Shown here: positions 1 to 8,638 of the stretch, one piece after another
Layout: each line of letters opens with the position of its first letter
Numbering within the stretch: position 1 is the first letter of the stretch
From: Sphingomonas sp. LR60
Lineage (GTDB): Bacteria > Pseudomonadota > Alphaproteobacteria > Sphingomonadales > Sphingomonadaceae
Assembly (NCBI RefSeq): GCF_036855935.1
Contig: NZ_JASPFK010000001.1
Span: 1,862,501-1,926,500 of the forward strand
DNA length: 64,000 nt
Direction of reading: 5' to 3'
Translations under genes and position numbers: made by a program
The notes under the pieces: model-generated
Database searches by the model: none
The model's input: the letters and a program-made list of their open reading frames with translations, nothing else
What the model was told of the DNA's origin: nothing

Positions 1-280
1 CGACGGCCGATCATCGCGACGCCTCGCGCCCGCGACATGCGTGAGCCTGGCTCATAAACATCCCCACCCGTTGATTTTGTTAGCGCAATCTTTCCACGCT
101 CCGGCCGCCTAGTCAATGCGGCGAACGTCTGAGCCAGATCAGCCACATGCCCGCCATTAACCTTATTTCAGCAAGCATTTGTCATTGACGAGCTACACCC
201 GGCTCGTTCGCGAGCGCTACATCTCGTCATGCCGCTCGCGTCCGGGCGGCTTCTTATTCAATCCGGGAAGGAGGTTCTTG
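1..280. other. gene-free left edge of the window
   Basis: No convincing coding frame lies here. The stretch around 55-150 is somewhat more A/T-rich than its surroundings and may hold the promoter of the small gene at 281, but I see no clear -35/-10 pair. A gene upstream of the window edge cannot be excluded. Confidence 0.4.
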
Positions 281-481
281 ATGACGACACGCGGCCTATC
301 GGCATGGTTCGGCCTAGGTTCCAGCCTTCTGGCGATCCTCGTCGCCGTCGAGCGCCCACACTGGTTCGGCCTCGCCGCTGCCGCCCCGACGGTCGCGACG
401 ACGCAAACCGCAGCGCCCGCCGGCGTCACCGCGCGCTCCGCGCCGTGGCTCATCAAGCGCGACGGCGCGGCGCAGCGCTGA
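281..481 (+). CDS. small putative membrane or secreted protein, unknown function
   Basis: This is a 66-residue ORF whose function I do not recognise. The ATG is preceded by an excellent Shine-Dalgarno (AAGGAGG at 268-274), which is the main reason to believe it. Residues about 6-35 form one hydrophobic stretch ending in an Ala-rich segment that resembles a signal peptide or single membrane anchor. The C-terminal 30 residues are polar and Ala/Thr-rich. The frame stays open upstream to 179, but only this ATG has a ribosome binding site. It converges on the SDR gene that ends at 519. Homologues would be needed to be sure it is real. Confidence 0.45.
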   Translation: MTTRGLSAWFGLGSSLLAILVAVERPHWFGLAAAAPTVATTQTAAPAGVTARSAPWLIKRDGAAQR

Positions 482-518
482 CCGGGCACGCCGGTCGCCA
501 CGCCGCGCCAGTCTTCCG

Positions 519-1292
519 CTACTCGCCGCCAGCCGCGCGCTGCTGCGCGGCACGCTCGGTGAGCGTCTTCAGCGTTTCGTCGAATCGCCCTTCCCGCTCG
601 GCCTGACGCAGGAACTGCACCTCGTCGACGAGGATCTCGCGCGGGGTCGGCTGTTGCAGGAACTGCGCGGTGACCGCATCGGCGAACGCTTCCAGCGGCA
701 TGTAGCCCGGGCGATGCGCCTGCCCTGGCGTCAGATCGGTCTGCACCCCCGGCGGTGCCAGCTCGATCACCTCGACCTTCCCCGCCAATTGCGTCCGCAG
801 CGACACCGTATACGAGTGGATCGCCGCCTTGGTCGCCGAATAGGTCGGCGCGGCGACCAGCGGAACATACGCCAGCCCCGAGGTAACCGTCACGATCGCG
901 GCATCAGGCTGCGCGATCAGATGATCCGTCAGCGCATTGGTCAGGCGGATCGGCCCGAGAATGTTGATCTCCACCGTCGCCTCGGCATCCCGCAGGTCAC
1001 GACGCGCCGTCAGGTCCTCGAACTTCATGATCCCGGCGTTGTTGAACAGCACGTTCAGCTTCGGGAAGTCCGCAACGATCGCCTCCGCGAACGCCTCGAC
1101 TCCCGCCGCATCCTCGACGTCCAGCGTCCGCACGTGGAGACGCTCGCGCCCCGCAGCGGCCTTCTCGAGTGCGTCGCGCCGCCGCCCGGCGATGATGACG
1201 GTATCGCCGCGGTCGTGGAAGCGGTGCGCCAGCGCCTCGCCGATACCGCTGCCGCCGCCCGTCATCAGGATCGTATTGCCACTGGTCTTCAT
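519..1292 (-). CDS. short-chain dehydrogenase/reductase (DltE-like SDR)
   Basis: This 257-residue cytoplasmic NAD(P)-dependent oxidoreductase has the classical SDR layout. The Rossmann glycine motif TGGGSGIG is at residues 11-18, NNAG at 84-87, and the catalytic Ser138, Tyr151 and Lys155 (YSATK) are all present. The length is normal for classical SDRs. The overall pattern resembles the DltE/YdfG-like group annotated as oxidoreductases of unknown substrate. An SD-like GGAG lies upstream of the ATG. It stands alone: the neighbouring histidine kinase is divergent. The substrate cannot be inferred. Confidence 0.9.
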   Translation of the reverse strand: MKTSGNTILMTGGGSGIGEALAHRFHDRGDTVIIAGRRRDALEKAAAGRERLHVRTLDVEDAAGVEAFAEAIVADFPKLNVLFNNAGIMKFEDLTARRDLRDAEATVEINILGPIRLTNALTDHLIAQPDAAIVTVTSGLAYVPLVAAPTYSATKAAIHSYTVSLRTQLAGKVEVIELAPPGVQTDLTPGQAHRPGYMPLEAFADAVTAQFLQQPTPREILVDEVQFLRQAEREGRFDETLKTLTERAAQQRAAGGE

Positions 1293-1490
1293 CGTTGCTC
1301 GCTCCGCCTCCGCCGGCGCGCCTCGCGACCAGCGCGCATCATAACGTCATGATGATATTGCTTGTTTCCACGGCCGACGCGGCTCGTCGCGTCCTGAACC
1401 CGGATCGACCGCCGCACCGCAAGCCCGGCGGGACGCTTCCTTGATCGGGATCACCAAGCTAGATCGCGCGTTAACCTTCCCCGAACATTA

Positions 1491-3593
1491 ATGGACTCCA
1501 TGACCGATCCTTCCCCGACCATGGCCGACGATCTTCCGCCGGGGCTTGGCTTCCTGGCCGGTGGCGGTGCGGCGACGAAGTTGATCCTCGCGCGCGACTG
1601 GCGTGATCACCCGCTCGGGCCACCGCAGACATGGCCATCGGCGTTCAAGACCGCGCTCAGCCTGCTGCTCAACTCGCCCGAATCGATGATCCTGTGCTGG
1701 GACGCGGACGAGCTGTTCTTCTTCTTCAACGAAACCTATTTCCCGCTGCTCGGGCCCCGGCTCGACTGGGCGATGGGCACGCCGATGCGCGAGGTCTGGG
1801 CGGATGCCTGGGAACAGGCACGCCCGATCGTCGATGACGCCTTCGCGGGCCGCAGCCAGCGGTTCGTTGACCTGCCGTGGAAACTCGCCACCGATCGCGG
1901 CGCGGCGGATACGTGGTGGAGCTTCTCCTATTCGCGCGTCCTCGACGATCTCGGCGCAAGGGTCGGGCTGTTCATCTTCACCAACGAGACGACGCAGCGC
2001 GTGCTGGCGGACCGCGCGCTTACCGAAAGCCGCGCCGAACTGGTGCGGCTCAACGCCGATCTCGCCCGACAGGTCGCGGAGCGCACCGCCGAGCGCGACC
2101 GGATGTGGAACGCCTCCCCCGATCTGATGGTCGTGGTCGCGCCTGACGGACGCTATCGCTCGGTCAACCCGGCCTGGACCGACATCCTCGGCTATGCCCC
2201 CGGAGAGTTGATCGGGATCGACGCGCTGGCGCTGGTCCATCCCGACGACCTGACCAGCGCCGTGGTTGCGCTGGCCGCCGCGCAGAGCGGCACGATGCCG
2301 ACCTTCGAGACCCGGTTCCGCCACCGCGATGGCAGCTATCGCTGGCTGCAATGGGTCGCGGCACCCGGTGAAACCGAGGTGTTCGCGATCGGCCGCCACG
2401 TCACCGACGCAAAGGAAGCGGCGGACCAGCTAAGGCGCACCACGGAGCAGCTCAGCCAGGCGCAGAAGATGGAGGCGATCGGGCAGCTGACGGGCGGGGT
2501 CGCGCACGATTTCAACAATCTGCTGACGATCATTCGCGGATCGGTCGAGCTGTTGCGCCGCCCCGATCTGTCGCCGGAAAAGCGCGATCGCTATGTCGAG
2601 GCGATCAGCGACACCGCAACGCGCGCCGCCAAGCTGACCGGGCAATTGCTCGCCTTCGCCCGCCGACAGGCGTTGACCCCCGAGTTGCTCGACATCGGCG
2701 CCGCGGTCGCTGAGATCGCCGAGATGGTGCAGACGCTGATCGGCGCGAGCGTCACCTTGCATGTCGATGCGCCGTCGACCCCCTGCCTCGCCGAGGTCGA
2801 TCGCAGCCAGTTCGAAACCGCTCTGGTCAATCTCGCGATCAATGCGCGCGATGCGATGGACGGACAGGGTACGCTGCGGATCATCGTATCGCCCGCCACG
2901 GAGATCCCCTCGCTGCGCGGGCATCACGGGATCAGCGGTGAATTCCTGTCGGTAACGGTGATCGACGACGGTGCAGGCATCGCCCCCGACGCGCTCCCGC
3001 ATATCTTCGAACCATTCTTCACCACCAAGGAGGTCGGCCGGGGCACCGGGCTCGGGCTGAGCCAGGTGATCGGCTTCGCCAAGCAATCCGGCGGTGACAT
3101 CAGCGTCGCCAGCGAATCCGGCCACGGCACCAGCTTCACCCTCTATCTGCCCCGCGTCAGCGAGGGCCGCGCCGCCGCCAGCCGGATCGAGGACGACGGC
3201 CCCGCCGACGGTCAGGGCGCCTATGTGCTGCTGATCGAGGACAATGACGAGGTCGGGCAATTCGCCACCGCCGCGCTCAACGAACTCGGCTATCGCAGCC
3301 TGCTCGCCACCAACGCGATCGATGCGCTGGCGCTGCTCGAAACCGACGCCGCGCGCTTCGATATCGTCTTCTCCGACGTCGTGATGCCGGGGATGAACGG
3401 CGTCGAATGCGCGACCCGCATCCGCGAGTCCTACCCAACGCTGCCTATCGTGCTGACCAGCGGCTATGCGCATGTGCTCGCCGAGAATTGGCAGCATGGC
3501 TTCGAGCTGCTCCACAAGCCGTATTCGATCGAACAATTGTCACGCGTGCTGCGCGGCGCCGTCGCACGCAGCGCGCGTTTGCGAGGCCGGTAA
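1491..3593 (+). CDS. PAS-domain hybrid sensor histidine kinase with C-terminal receiver
   Basis: This 700-residue soluble hybrid kinase has no membrane segment. Two PAS-like domains occupy about residues 60-172 and 205-312 and are joined by a coiled segment. The HisKA dimerisation domain has its phospho-acceptor His339 in GGVAHDFNN. The ATPase domain shows the N box (NLAINARDAM), G1 (DDGAGI), F box (FEPFFTTK) and G2 (GTGLGLS). A receiver domain follows from about 580, with the acceptor Asp in SDVVMPG. The H-box type (HDFNN) is that of the HWE-independent hybrid kinases common in alphaproteobacteria. No output regulator is adjacent, so partner and signal are unknown. A second ATG three codons in could also be the start. 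Confidence 0.92.
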   Translation: MDSMTDPSPTMADDLPPGLGFLAGGGAATKLILARDWRDHPLGPPQTWPSAFKTALSLLLNSPESMILCWDADELFFFFNETYFPLLGPRLDWAMGTPMREVWADAWEQARPIVDDAFAGRSQRFVDLPWKLATDRGAADTWWSFSYSRVLDDLGARVGLFIFTNETTQRVLADRALTESRAELVRLNADLARQVAERTAERDRMWNASPDLMVVVAPDGRYRSVNPAWTDILGYAPGELIGIDALALVHPDDLTSAVVALAAAQSGTMPTFETRFRHRDGSYRWLQWVAAPGETEVFAIGRHVTDAKEAADQLRRTTEQLSQAQKMEAIGQLTGGVAHDFNNLLTIIRGSVELLRRPDLSPEKRDRYVEAISDTATRAAKLTGQLLAFARRQALTPELLDIGAAVAEIAEMVQTLIGASVTLHVDAPSTPCLAEVDRSQFETALVNLAINARDAMDGQGTLRIIVSPATEIPSLRGHHGISGEFLSVTVIDDGAGIAPDALPHIFEPFFTTKEVGRGTGLGLSQVIGFAKQSGGDISVASESGHGTSFTLYLPRVSEGRAAASRIEDDGPADGQGAYVLLIEDNDEVGQFATAALNELGYRSLLATNAIDALALLETDAARFDIVFSDVVMPGMNGVECATRIRESYPTLPIVLTSGYAHVLAENWQHGFELLHKPYSIEQLSRVLRGAVARSARLRGR

Positions 3594-3641
3594 GGAACCC
3601 TTGCCGTCACCTCGCGTCTCGCACTGAGCGAAGGAGACGGC

Positions 3642-4580
3642 GTGGGCGAGACGGAAGAAAAGAGTTGGCGCGACAATATCGTGCTGTTTGGCGCACTCGC
3701 CGCCAACCTCGGGATCGCAGTGGCCAAGTTCGTCGCGGCGGCGATCACCGGCTCGTCGTCGATGCTGACCGAGGGGGTGCACTCGGTCGTTGACAGCGGC
3801 AATCAGGTGCTGCTGCTCTACGGACAGCGTCGCGCGCGCCGTCCCGCCGATGCCGCCCACCCGTTCGGCTACGGCCGTGAGCTATATTTCTGGGCGTTCG
3901 TCGTCGCGATCCTGATCTTCGCGATCGGCGCGGGCGTGTCGGTCTACGAGGGCTATCTCCACGTCATCGAGCCTGAGCCGCTGACCGACCCGCTCGTCAA
4001 CTATATCGTGCTCGGCATCGCGACGCTGATGGAAGGCGCATCCTGGACGATCGCGATGCGCGAGTTCAACCAGACGCGTGGCGAGATGGGCTGGTGGCAG
4101 GCGATCCACGAGTCCAAGGATCCCGCCGGGTTCATGGTGCTGTTCGAGGATAGCGCGGCGCTGATCGGGCTGGTGGTGGCGGCGATCGGCGTGTGGTGCA
4201 GCCATTATCTCAACGACCCGCGGCTCGACGGCGTCGCCTCGATCGTGATCGGCGCGATCCTCGCGGCGGTGGCGGTGCTGCTGGCGCGCGAGGCCAAGGG
4301 TCTGCTGATCGGCGAGCGTGCCGATCCGGCGGTGATCGCCCGCGCGCGCGCGATCGTCGCGGCGCATCCGGAAATCGCCGCGGTCAACCATGTCCGCACG
4401 GTGCATACCGCGCCCGAGATGGTCTTCGCGGCGATCAGCGCCGATTTCCACGACGACCTGTCGATGGGCGATGCCGAAACGCTGATCGAGACGATCGAAA
4501 CCGAGCTGCGCACCGCCTTGCCGCAACTCAAGTCGATCTACATCCGCCCGGAAAAGCAAGCGGACGCGGTAACGTTCTAA
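3642..4580 (+). CDS. cation diffusion facilitator family transporter
   Basis: This is a 312-residue inner-membrane metal/proton antiporter of the CDF family. Several hydrophobic helices lie between residues 10 and 215. The helix-2 metal motif is visible as SSMLTEGVHSVVDSGNQ, followed by the family signature HPFGYGRE. A cytoplasmic ferredoxin-like domain fills the C-terminal 90 residues. It starts with GTG 49 nt after the kinase, with GAAGGAGA as the ribosome binding site. The family exports Zn2+, Fe2+, Co2+ or Mn2+; the specific metal cannot be read from the sequence. Confidence 0.92.
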   Translation: MGETEEKSWRDNIVLFGALAANLGIAVAKFVAAAITGSSSMLTEGVHSVVDSGNQVLLLYGQRRARRPADAAHPFGYGRELYFWAFVVAILIFAIGAGVSVYEGYLHVIEPEPLTDPLVNYIVLGIATLMEGASWTIAMREFNQTRGEMGWWQAIHESKDPAGFMVLFEDSAALIGLVVAAIGVWCSHYLNDPRLDGVASIVIGAILAAVAVLLAREAKGLLIGERADPAVIARARAIVAAHPEIAAVNHVRTVHTAPEMVFAAISADFHDDLSMGDAETLIETIETELRTALPQLKSIYIRPEKQADAVTF

Positions 4581-4663
4581 CCTCCCCACCCTTCAGCGGT
4601 GGAGCAGTGTCTCACCGAGACCGATGCCCCACCCCCGAGGGGAAGGGCCGCAGCTTCGCCTTG

Positions 4664-4808
4664 GCGTGCGATCCATCAAAGCTGACGTGTACCCCGGCGA
4701 AGGCCGGGGCCCAGTTGGGGGACGCTGCTGATCCGCATCGCGCTACGTTTCCTCCGCCTTCGCCGGGGTACGAAGACGGATCGTTCAAGGCAGCTGGATC
4801 AAACGCTA
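4664..4808. repeat. intergenic mirror repeat, family A
   Basis: This is a 145-bp element with outer arms resembling GATCCATC...GGATC and inner hairpin arms GTACCCCGGCGAAGGC and its inverse near 4757-4771. The same design recurs at 20125 and 32143. It lies between two convergent genes, where a transcript from either side would fold. The rest of the 281-bp gap holds nothing else I can identify. Confidence 0.75.
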
Positions 4809-4861
4809 AGACACGATGGGATGTCATCGCTCCAACCCGATATATGTAACGCTAGGAAGAT

Positions 4862-5548
4862 CTACCCCTCTTTCACCCCCGGCGATCCACCCCGCCGAGC
4901 CGCCGCAAACAACCGCGCGAACGCCGCCTCATCGATCACGCCGACCACGAGCAAGGATCCGGCAAGATAGCCCGGCGTCCCCGGCAGCACGATCGACGCC
5001 GCCTCCGCCGCGTGCCGCGTGAGCTGCGCGTCGATCTCCGCCCCGTGCGCCGTCAGATCGGCCTCGACGCGCGTCCAGTCGCCGCCCGCCTCGACCACAG
5101 CGCCGCGCAGCTGCGCCGTGTCGAGCCTTCCCGCCTCGGTCATCAGGATGTGATGCAGCCGCGGATAAATCCCCTGCCGCGCAGCGCAAAGCGCCACCCG
5201 CGCCGCGCGGACCGACGGCGCACCGAAGATCGGCCAGTCCTTGAACAACAGCCGCACATCGCCATCCCCGGCGACGGCGGCGTTGAGCGCGGCGAAACCG
5301 TGGCGACACGCCGGGCAGCGATAATCGCTGAACACCGCGAGCGACAGCGAAGCCCCCGCCGGCCCGATCGCCGGCGCGAACGGATCGTCGAGGATCCCGG
5401 CCACTGCACCCGAGGCACGCACGTCGCGCCCGACCGGCGCGGTATCCGACAACACGCGTCCGATCGCCCAGCCGCCGACACCCGCCGCGCCGAGCGTCAG
5501 CAGCGCGCGCCGATCGATGCGCGGTCGATGATGTGGGGCAGGCTCCAT
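4862..5548 (-). CDS. DsbA-like thioredoxin-fold oxidoreductase, exported
   Basis: This 228-residue protein has a twin-arginine-like or Sec leader (RR at 13-14 followed by a hydrophobic run to about 33) and a DsbA/DSBA_oxidoreductase fold. The redox motif is CPAC (Cys78, Cys81), and a cis-proline type loop (GTPGY) sits near residue 185. It probably oxidises or isomerises thiols in the periplasm, in the style of the BdbD/ScsC-like proteins. The frame stays open to a TTG at 5596, but the ATG at 5548 places the leader sensibly. It follows the lactonase gene on the same strand with a short gap and is not obviously functionally linked to it. Confidence 0.85.
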   Translation of the reverse strand: MEPAPHHRPRIDRRALLTLGAAGVGGWAIGRVLSDTAPVGRDVRASGAVAGILDDPFAPAIGPAGASLSLAVFSDYRCPACRHGFAALNAAVAGDGDVRLLFKDWPIFGAPSVRAARVALCAARQGIYPRLHHILMTEAGRLDTAQLRGAVVEAGGDWTRVEADLTAHGAEIDAQLTRHAAEAASIVLPGTPGYLAGSLLVVGVIDEAAFARLFAAARRGGSPGVKEG

Positions 5549-5605
5549 GCAAGGGAATGGTCGCGCAACCGGCGATCCCGAACAAGCCCCCGCCAAGCGA
5601 CACGA

Positions 5606-6451
5606 TTACCGTGTCACCCCGACTCCATAGAAATCGAGCGCGTGGCCGCCGAAAATGCCTTCAGCCGCTTCGGGACAATGCCGCGCGACATAGGATGCGA
5701 TCACGTCATGCACCGCGCTATACTCGGCGGCGAGCAGGCACACCGGCCAGTCCGATCCCCACATCACCCGCTCCGGCCCGAAGACGGCGAAGACATGGTC
5801 GAGGTAGCGTTCCAGATCGTCCGCGCTCCAGCGCGCATGATCGGCCTCGGTCACCAGCCCCGACACCTTGCACATCACCCCTGCGCAGTTCGCTACGTCC
5901 GCCAGCCGCTCTGCCCACGGCTGCCATCCGCCCGACGCGATCGCGGGCTTGGCGGCATGGTCGAGCACGAAGCGCCCCTCCCCGACCCGGTCGAGGAACG
6001 CCGGCACGGTCGCGAGCTGCCGATGGTCGACGAGCAGATCGTAAGTGAGCCCGTGCGATGCGACAGCCCGCACCCCGCGAACGAAGGCGTCGCCCAACAG
6101 GAAGTCGGCATCGGGCTCATCCTGTACGACATGGCGGTAACCGACCAGCAACGGCGCGCCGTCCGCCACCAACCGTTCGGCGATATCGTCGGCGCGCAGG
6201 TCGACCCAGCCGACCACTCCGACGATTGCGGCACAGCGTGCCGCCGCATCGAGCAACATCCGCGTTTCTTCGGGCACCTGCCGCGCCTGCACTGCGATTG
6301 CGCCTGCTATTTTACGCGAGGCGAGCGCACCGGTGAGCGCATCCGTGTCGAAATCGCGCGCGATCGCGCTACCGGGATCGATCCAGCCGAACGCCGCCGG
6401 ATCGTAGCGCCACAGGTGATGATGCGCGTCGATGCGCGGCGTCTGGGTCAT
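5606..6451 (-). CDS. amidohydrolase-2 family lactonase (L-fucono-1,5-lactonase-like)
   Basis: This 281-residue TIM-barrel metal hydrolase carries the N-terminal metal motif DAHHHLW (residues 8-14), a conserved barrel His in VLDHAAKP, and the C-terminal catalytic Asp in MWGSDWPV. This is the pattern of the amidohydrolase_2 group that includes L-fuconolactonase and 2-pyrone-4,6-dicarboxylate lactonase. The neighbours (FucP-type permease, IclR regulator, sugar dehydrogenase on the same strand) favour hydrolysis of an aldonolactone from L-fucose or a related sugar. The exact sugar is inference. Confidence 0.85.
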   Translation of the reverse strand: MTQTPRIDAHHHLWRYDPAAFGWIDPGSAIARDFDTDALTGALASRKIAGAIAVQARQVPEETRMLLDAAARCAAIVGVVGWVDLRADDIAERLVADGAPLLVGYRHVVQDEPDADFLLGDAFVRGVRAVASHGLTYDLLVDHRQLATVPAFLDRVGEGRFVLDHAAKPAIASGGWQPWAERLADVANCAGVMCKVSGLVTEADHARWSADDLERYLDHVFAVFGPERVMWGSDWPVCLLAAEYSAVHDVIASYVARHCPEAAEGIFGGHALDFYGVGVTR

Positions 6452-6461
6452 CGCCTGTCCT

Positions 6462-7280
6462 TCAGTCCGCCAGATGATGCCCGAGCGTCAATGAGATACG
6501 CCCCGCCGCCGCCTGCAACAGCCCGTCGACCGCATCCAGCTTCACCCGCTGCGACCCGTCGATCAGTTCCAGATACGGTACCGTCAACGCCCCCACGATC
6601 TCGCCACTGAACGCGAACACCGGGTAACTGACGTCGGTAACACCCTGAGTTATTGGGCTTTGCCGACGATCGAACCCTTGCCGCCGCACGATCGCAAGAC
6701 GTTCCTCAAGCCACTCCATGTCGACCGGCGTGCCCTGCGCCGCCGCCGCCTCCGCGACGATCCGCTGCACGCGTTGCGGCGAGGAGAACGCGAGCAACAC
6801 CTGTCCCGAACAGCTACGGATCATGTCGATCGCCGCACCCAGCCGCAGTGAAAAGCCCCGCATTCCAGGGTTTTCCTCGCGGGCGATCACCAGGCCATAG
6901 CCGCCGTTCGGCACGACGAAATGGCACGATTGCTCGGTCTCGGCGGCGAGTTGCTGCATCTCCGGGGTCGCCGCACGCGTCAGATGCTGCGCCGGGGTCG
7001 CGCGATAGGCGAGATCGAGGATCTTGTACGACACCGTGTAGCGGTCGTTGACCGGCGAGCGCTGCAGATAGCCGATCTGCTCCATCACGACGACGATCCG
7101 GAACAGCTCGCCCACGGAGCGACCGAGCGCCGCCGCCATGTCGGTGACCAATGCGCCCTGTGGATAGGCGGAGAGCAGATCGAGGATTTCGAACGCTTTT
7201 TCCAGCGCGGGCGCCGCGTAGGTGGTCTGTTTCGGCCGCGCCTCCCCTTCGATGTCGGCCTGTTTGCGCGCGCGTGCCAC
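6462..7280 (-). CDS. IclR-family transcriptional regulator
   Basis: This 272-residue DNA-binding protein has an N-terminal winged HTH (about residues 18-80, ALEKAFEILDLL onward) and a C-terminal IclR effector domain (about 95-265). I take the GTG at 7280, six bases after the permease stop, because the open frame further upstream lies inside the permease gene. It is 10 bp from the lactonase start, so permease, regulator and lactonase are probably one transcript. IclR proteins usually control adjacent catabolic genes, so it is the likely local regulator of this cluster; an AT-rich palindrome at 9677-9686 is a candidate site. Confidence 0.9.
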   Translation of the reverse strand: MARARKQADIEGEARPKQTTYAAPALEKAFEILDLLSAYPQGALVTDMAAALGRSVGELFRIVVVMEQIGYLQRSPVNDRYTVSYKILDLAYRATPAQHLTRAATPEMQQLAAETEQSCHFVVPNGGYGLVIAREENPGMRGFSLRLGAAIDMIRSCSGQVLLAFSSPQRVQRIVAEAAAAQGTPVDMEWLEERLAIVRRQGFDRRQSPITQGVTDVSYPVFAFSGEIVGALTVPYLELIDGSQRVKLDAVDGLLQAAAGRISLTLGHHLAD

Positions 7281-7285
7281 CGGCG

Positions 7286-8599
7286 TCAGACCCGTACGCG
7301 GGCGCGGACCGCATAGGTCAGCACCACAAGGAAACACGCCGCCGGCACCAGCATCGCCGCCGCGATCCCCGCCCGATCCGAGACGAAGCCGATCACCCCA
7401 GTCAGCACCGCGCCGCCGATGATCGCCATGATGATGAGCGACGAACCGAGCCGGCGCAGCGGCCCGAGCGTTTCCACCCCGAGCGCGAAGATCGTCGGAA
7501 ACTGGATCGACATGAAGAAGCTGGTGGCCACGAGCGCATAAAGCCCGACCGTCCCACCGATCAATGCCGCAACGCTCGCCAGCCCGGCAGAGATCAGCGC
7601 GAAGATCGCCAGCAGGCGCGCGGGCGCGATCCACGCCATCAACGTCGTGCCGACGAACCGCCCGCCTGCGAACAACAGCAGCGAAATGAACAGCATGTCC
7701 GCGCCCTGCCGCTCGTTCCAGCCGAGCGCCCCCTGCGCGTAGCGGATCGTGTAGCTCCACAATCCGACCTGCGCGCCGACGTAGAAGAATTGCGCGATCA
7801 CCGCGCCGATCAGTCGTGGATGGTGCAGCAGGTCGGCGAAGCGCTGCGTCTTCGCTTCCGCCGGCACGTCGCGCACCGCGGTGTTGCGCGGAAACGCCGT
7901 CAACGCGGCGGCGAAGGCGAACAGCAACACGATCGCCGCGATCGCCAGATACGGCGTCGCGACCGCCTGTACCTCGTTGCGATAGAAGGCTTCGCGCGCA
8001 GCGGCGTTCATGCCGGCGAGCGTCGCCTCGTCATGCTCGATCCCCGACAGGATGAAGTTGCGACCGATCAGGATGCCGGTGATCGCGCCGAACGGATTGG
8101 CGGCCTGCGCCCAATTGAGCCGTCGCGTCGCGGTCGCGGGATCGCCCAATTCGGTCATCAGCGGATTGGCGGAGGTCTCCAGGAACGCCAGCCCCGCGGC
8201 GATCACGAACAAGGCGAACAGGAACAGCTGATAGGCACTGATCGCCGCAGCCGGATAGAAGAGCAGCGCGCCAAGGCCATAAAGCAGCAAGCCGGTGACG
8301 ATCGCCGCCTTGTAGCCGAAACGCCGCAACACGATCGACGCCGGGATCGCAAACACGAAATAGCCGAGGTAGAACACCTGCTGCACGAAGCTGGTGCCGA
8401 AATCCGACAGGGTGAACGCCTTCTTGAACTGCGCGATCAGGATGTCGTTGAGATTGTTCGCCATCCCCCACAGGAAGAACAGCGAGGTGGTGATGACGAG
8501 CGCCGGCAGCCAGCGCCGCGCGCCGCCCGTTTCGCGCATATCCTCCGCGCGGGGATGATCCTCCAGCGGAGGGGAGCCTTGCCACGCCATTGCCGTCAT
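7286..8599 (-). CDS. fucP: FucP-type sugar:proton symporter (MFS)
   Basis: This 437-residue permease has about 12 hydrophobic helices. The N-terminal signature FFLWGMANNLNDILI and the following QFKKAF and SFVQQVFYLGYF segments are typical of the fucose:H+ symporter (FHS) family. A second family block, ETSANPLMTELG, precedes the central loop with NWAQAANPFG. It resides in the inner membrane and imports L-fucose, galactose or glucose in known members. The cluster context (lactonase, LgoD-like dehydrogenase) suits L-fucose or L-galactose. The gene symbol reflects family membership, not proven substrate. Confidence 0.88.
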   Translation of the reverse strand: MTAMAWQGSPPLEDHPRAEDMRETGGARRWLPALVITTSLFFLWGMANNLNDILIAQFKKAFTLSDFGTSFVQQVFYLGYFVFAIPASIVLRRFGYKAAIVTGLLLYGLGALLFYPAAAISAYQLFLFALFVIAAGLAFLETSANPLMTELGDPATATRRLNWAQAANPFGAITGILIGRNFILSGIEHDEATLAGMNAAAREAFYRNEVQAVATPYLAIAAIVLLFAFAAALTAFPRNTAVRDVPAEAKTQRFADLLHHPRLIGAVIAQFFYVGAQVGLWSYTIRYAQGALGWNERQGADMLFISLLLFAGGRFVGTTLMAWIAPARLLAIFALISAGLASVAALIGGTVGLYALVATSFFMSIQFPTIFALGVETLGPLRRLGSSLIIMAIIGGAVLTGVIGFVSDRAGIAAAMLVPAACFLVVLTYAVRARVRV

Positions 8600-8638
8600 C
8601 CTCTTTTCGCTGAGCCGGGTCGTCGCGCCCGCGCTTCG

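Noticed and set aside
654..1352. Long Arg/His-rich ORF on the plus strand opposite the SDR gene
   Set aside because: It is antisense to a gene with all SDR motifs and has the composition expected of a shadow frame in high-GC DNA.
1338..1353. ATCAT-N6-ATGAT inverted repeat between the SDR and kinase genes
   Set aside because: The arms are only 5 bp and no regulator is adjacent, so it may be chance.
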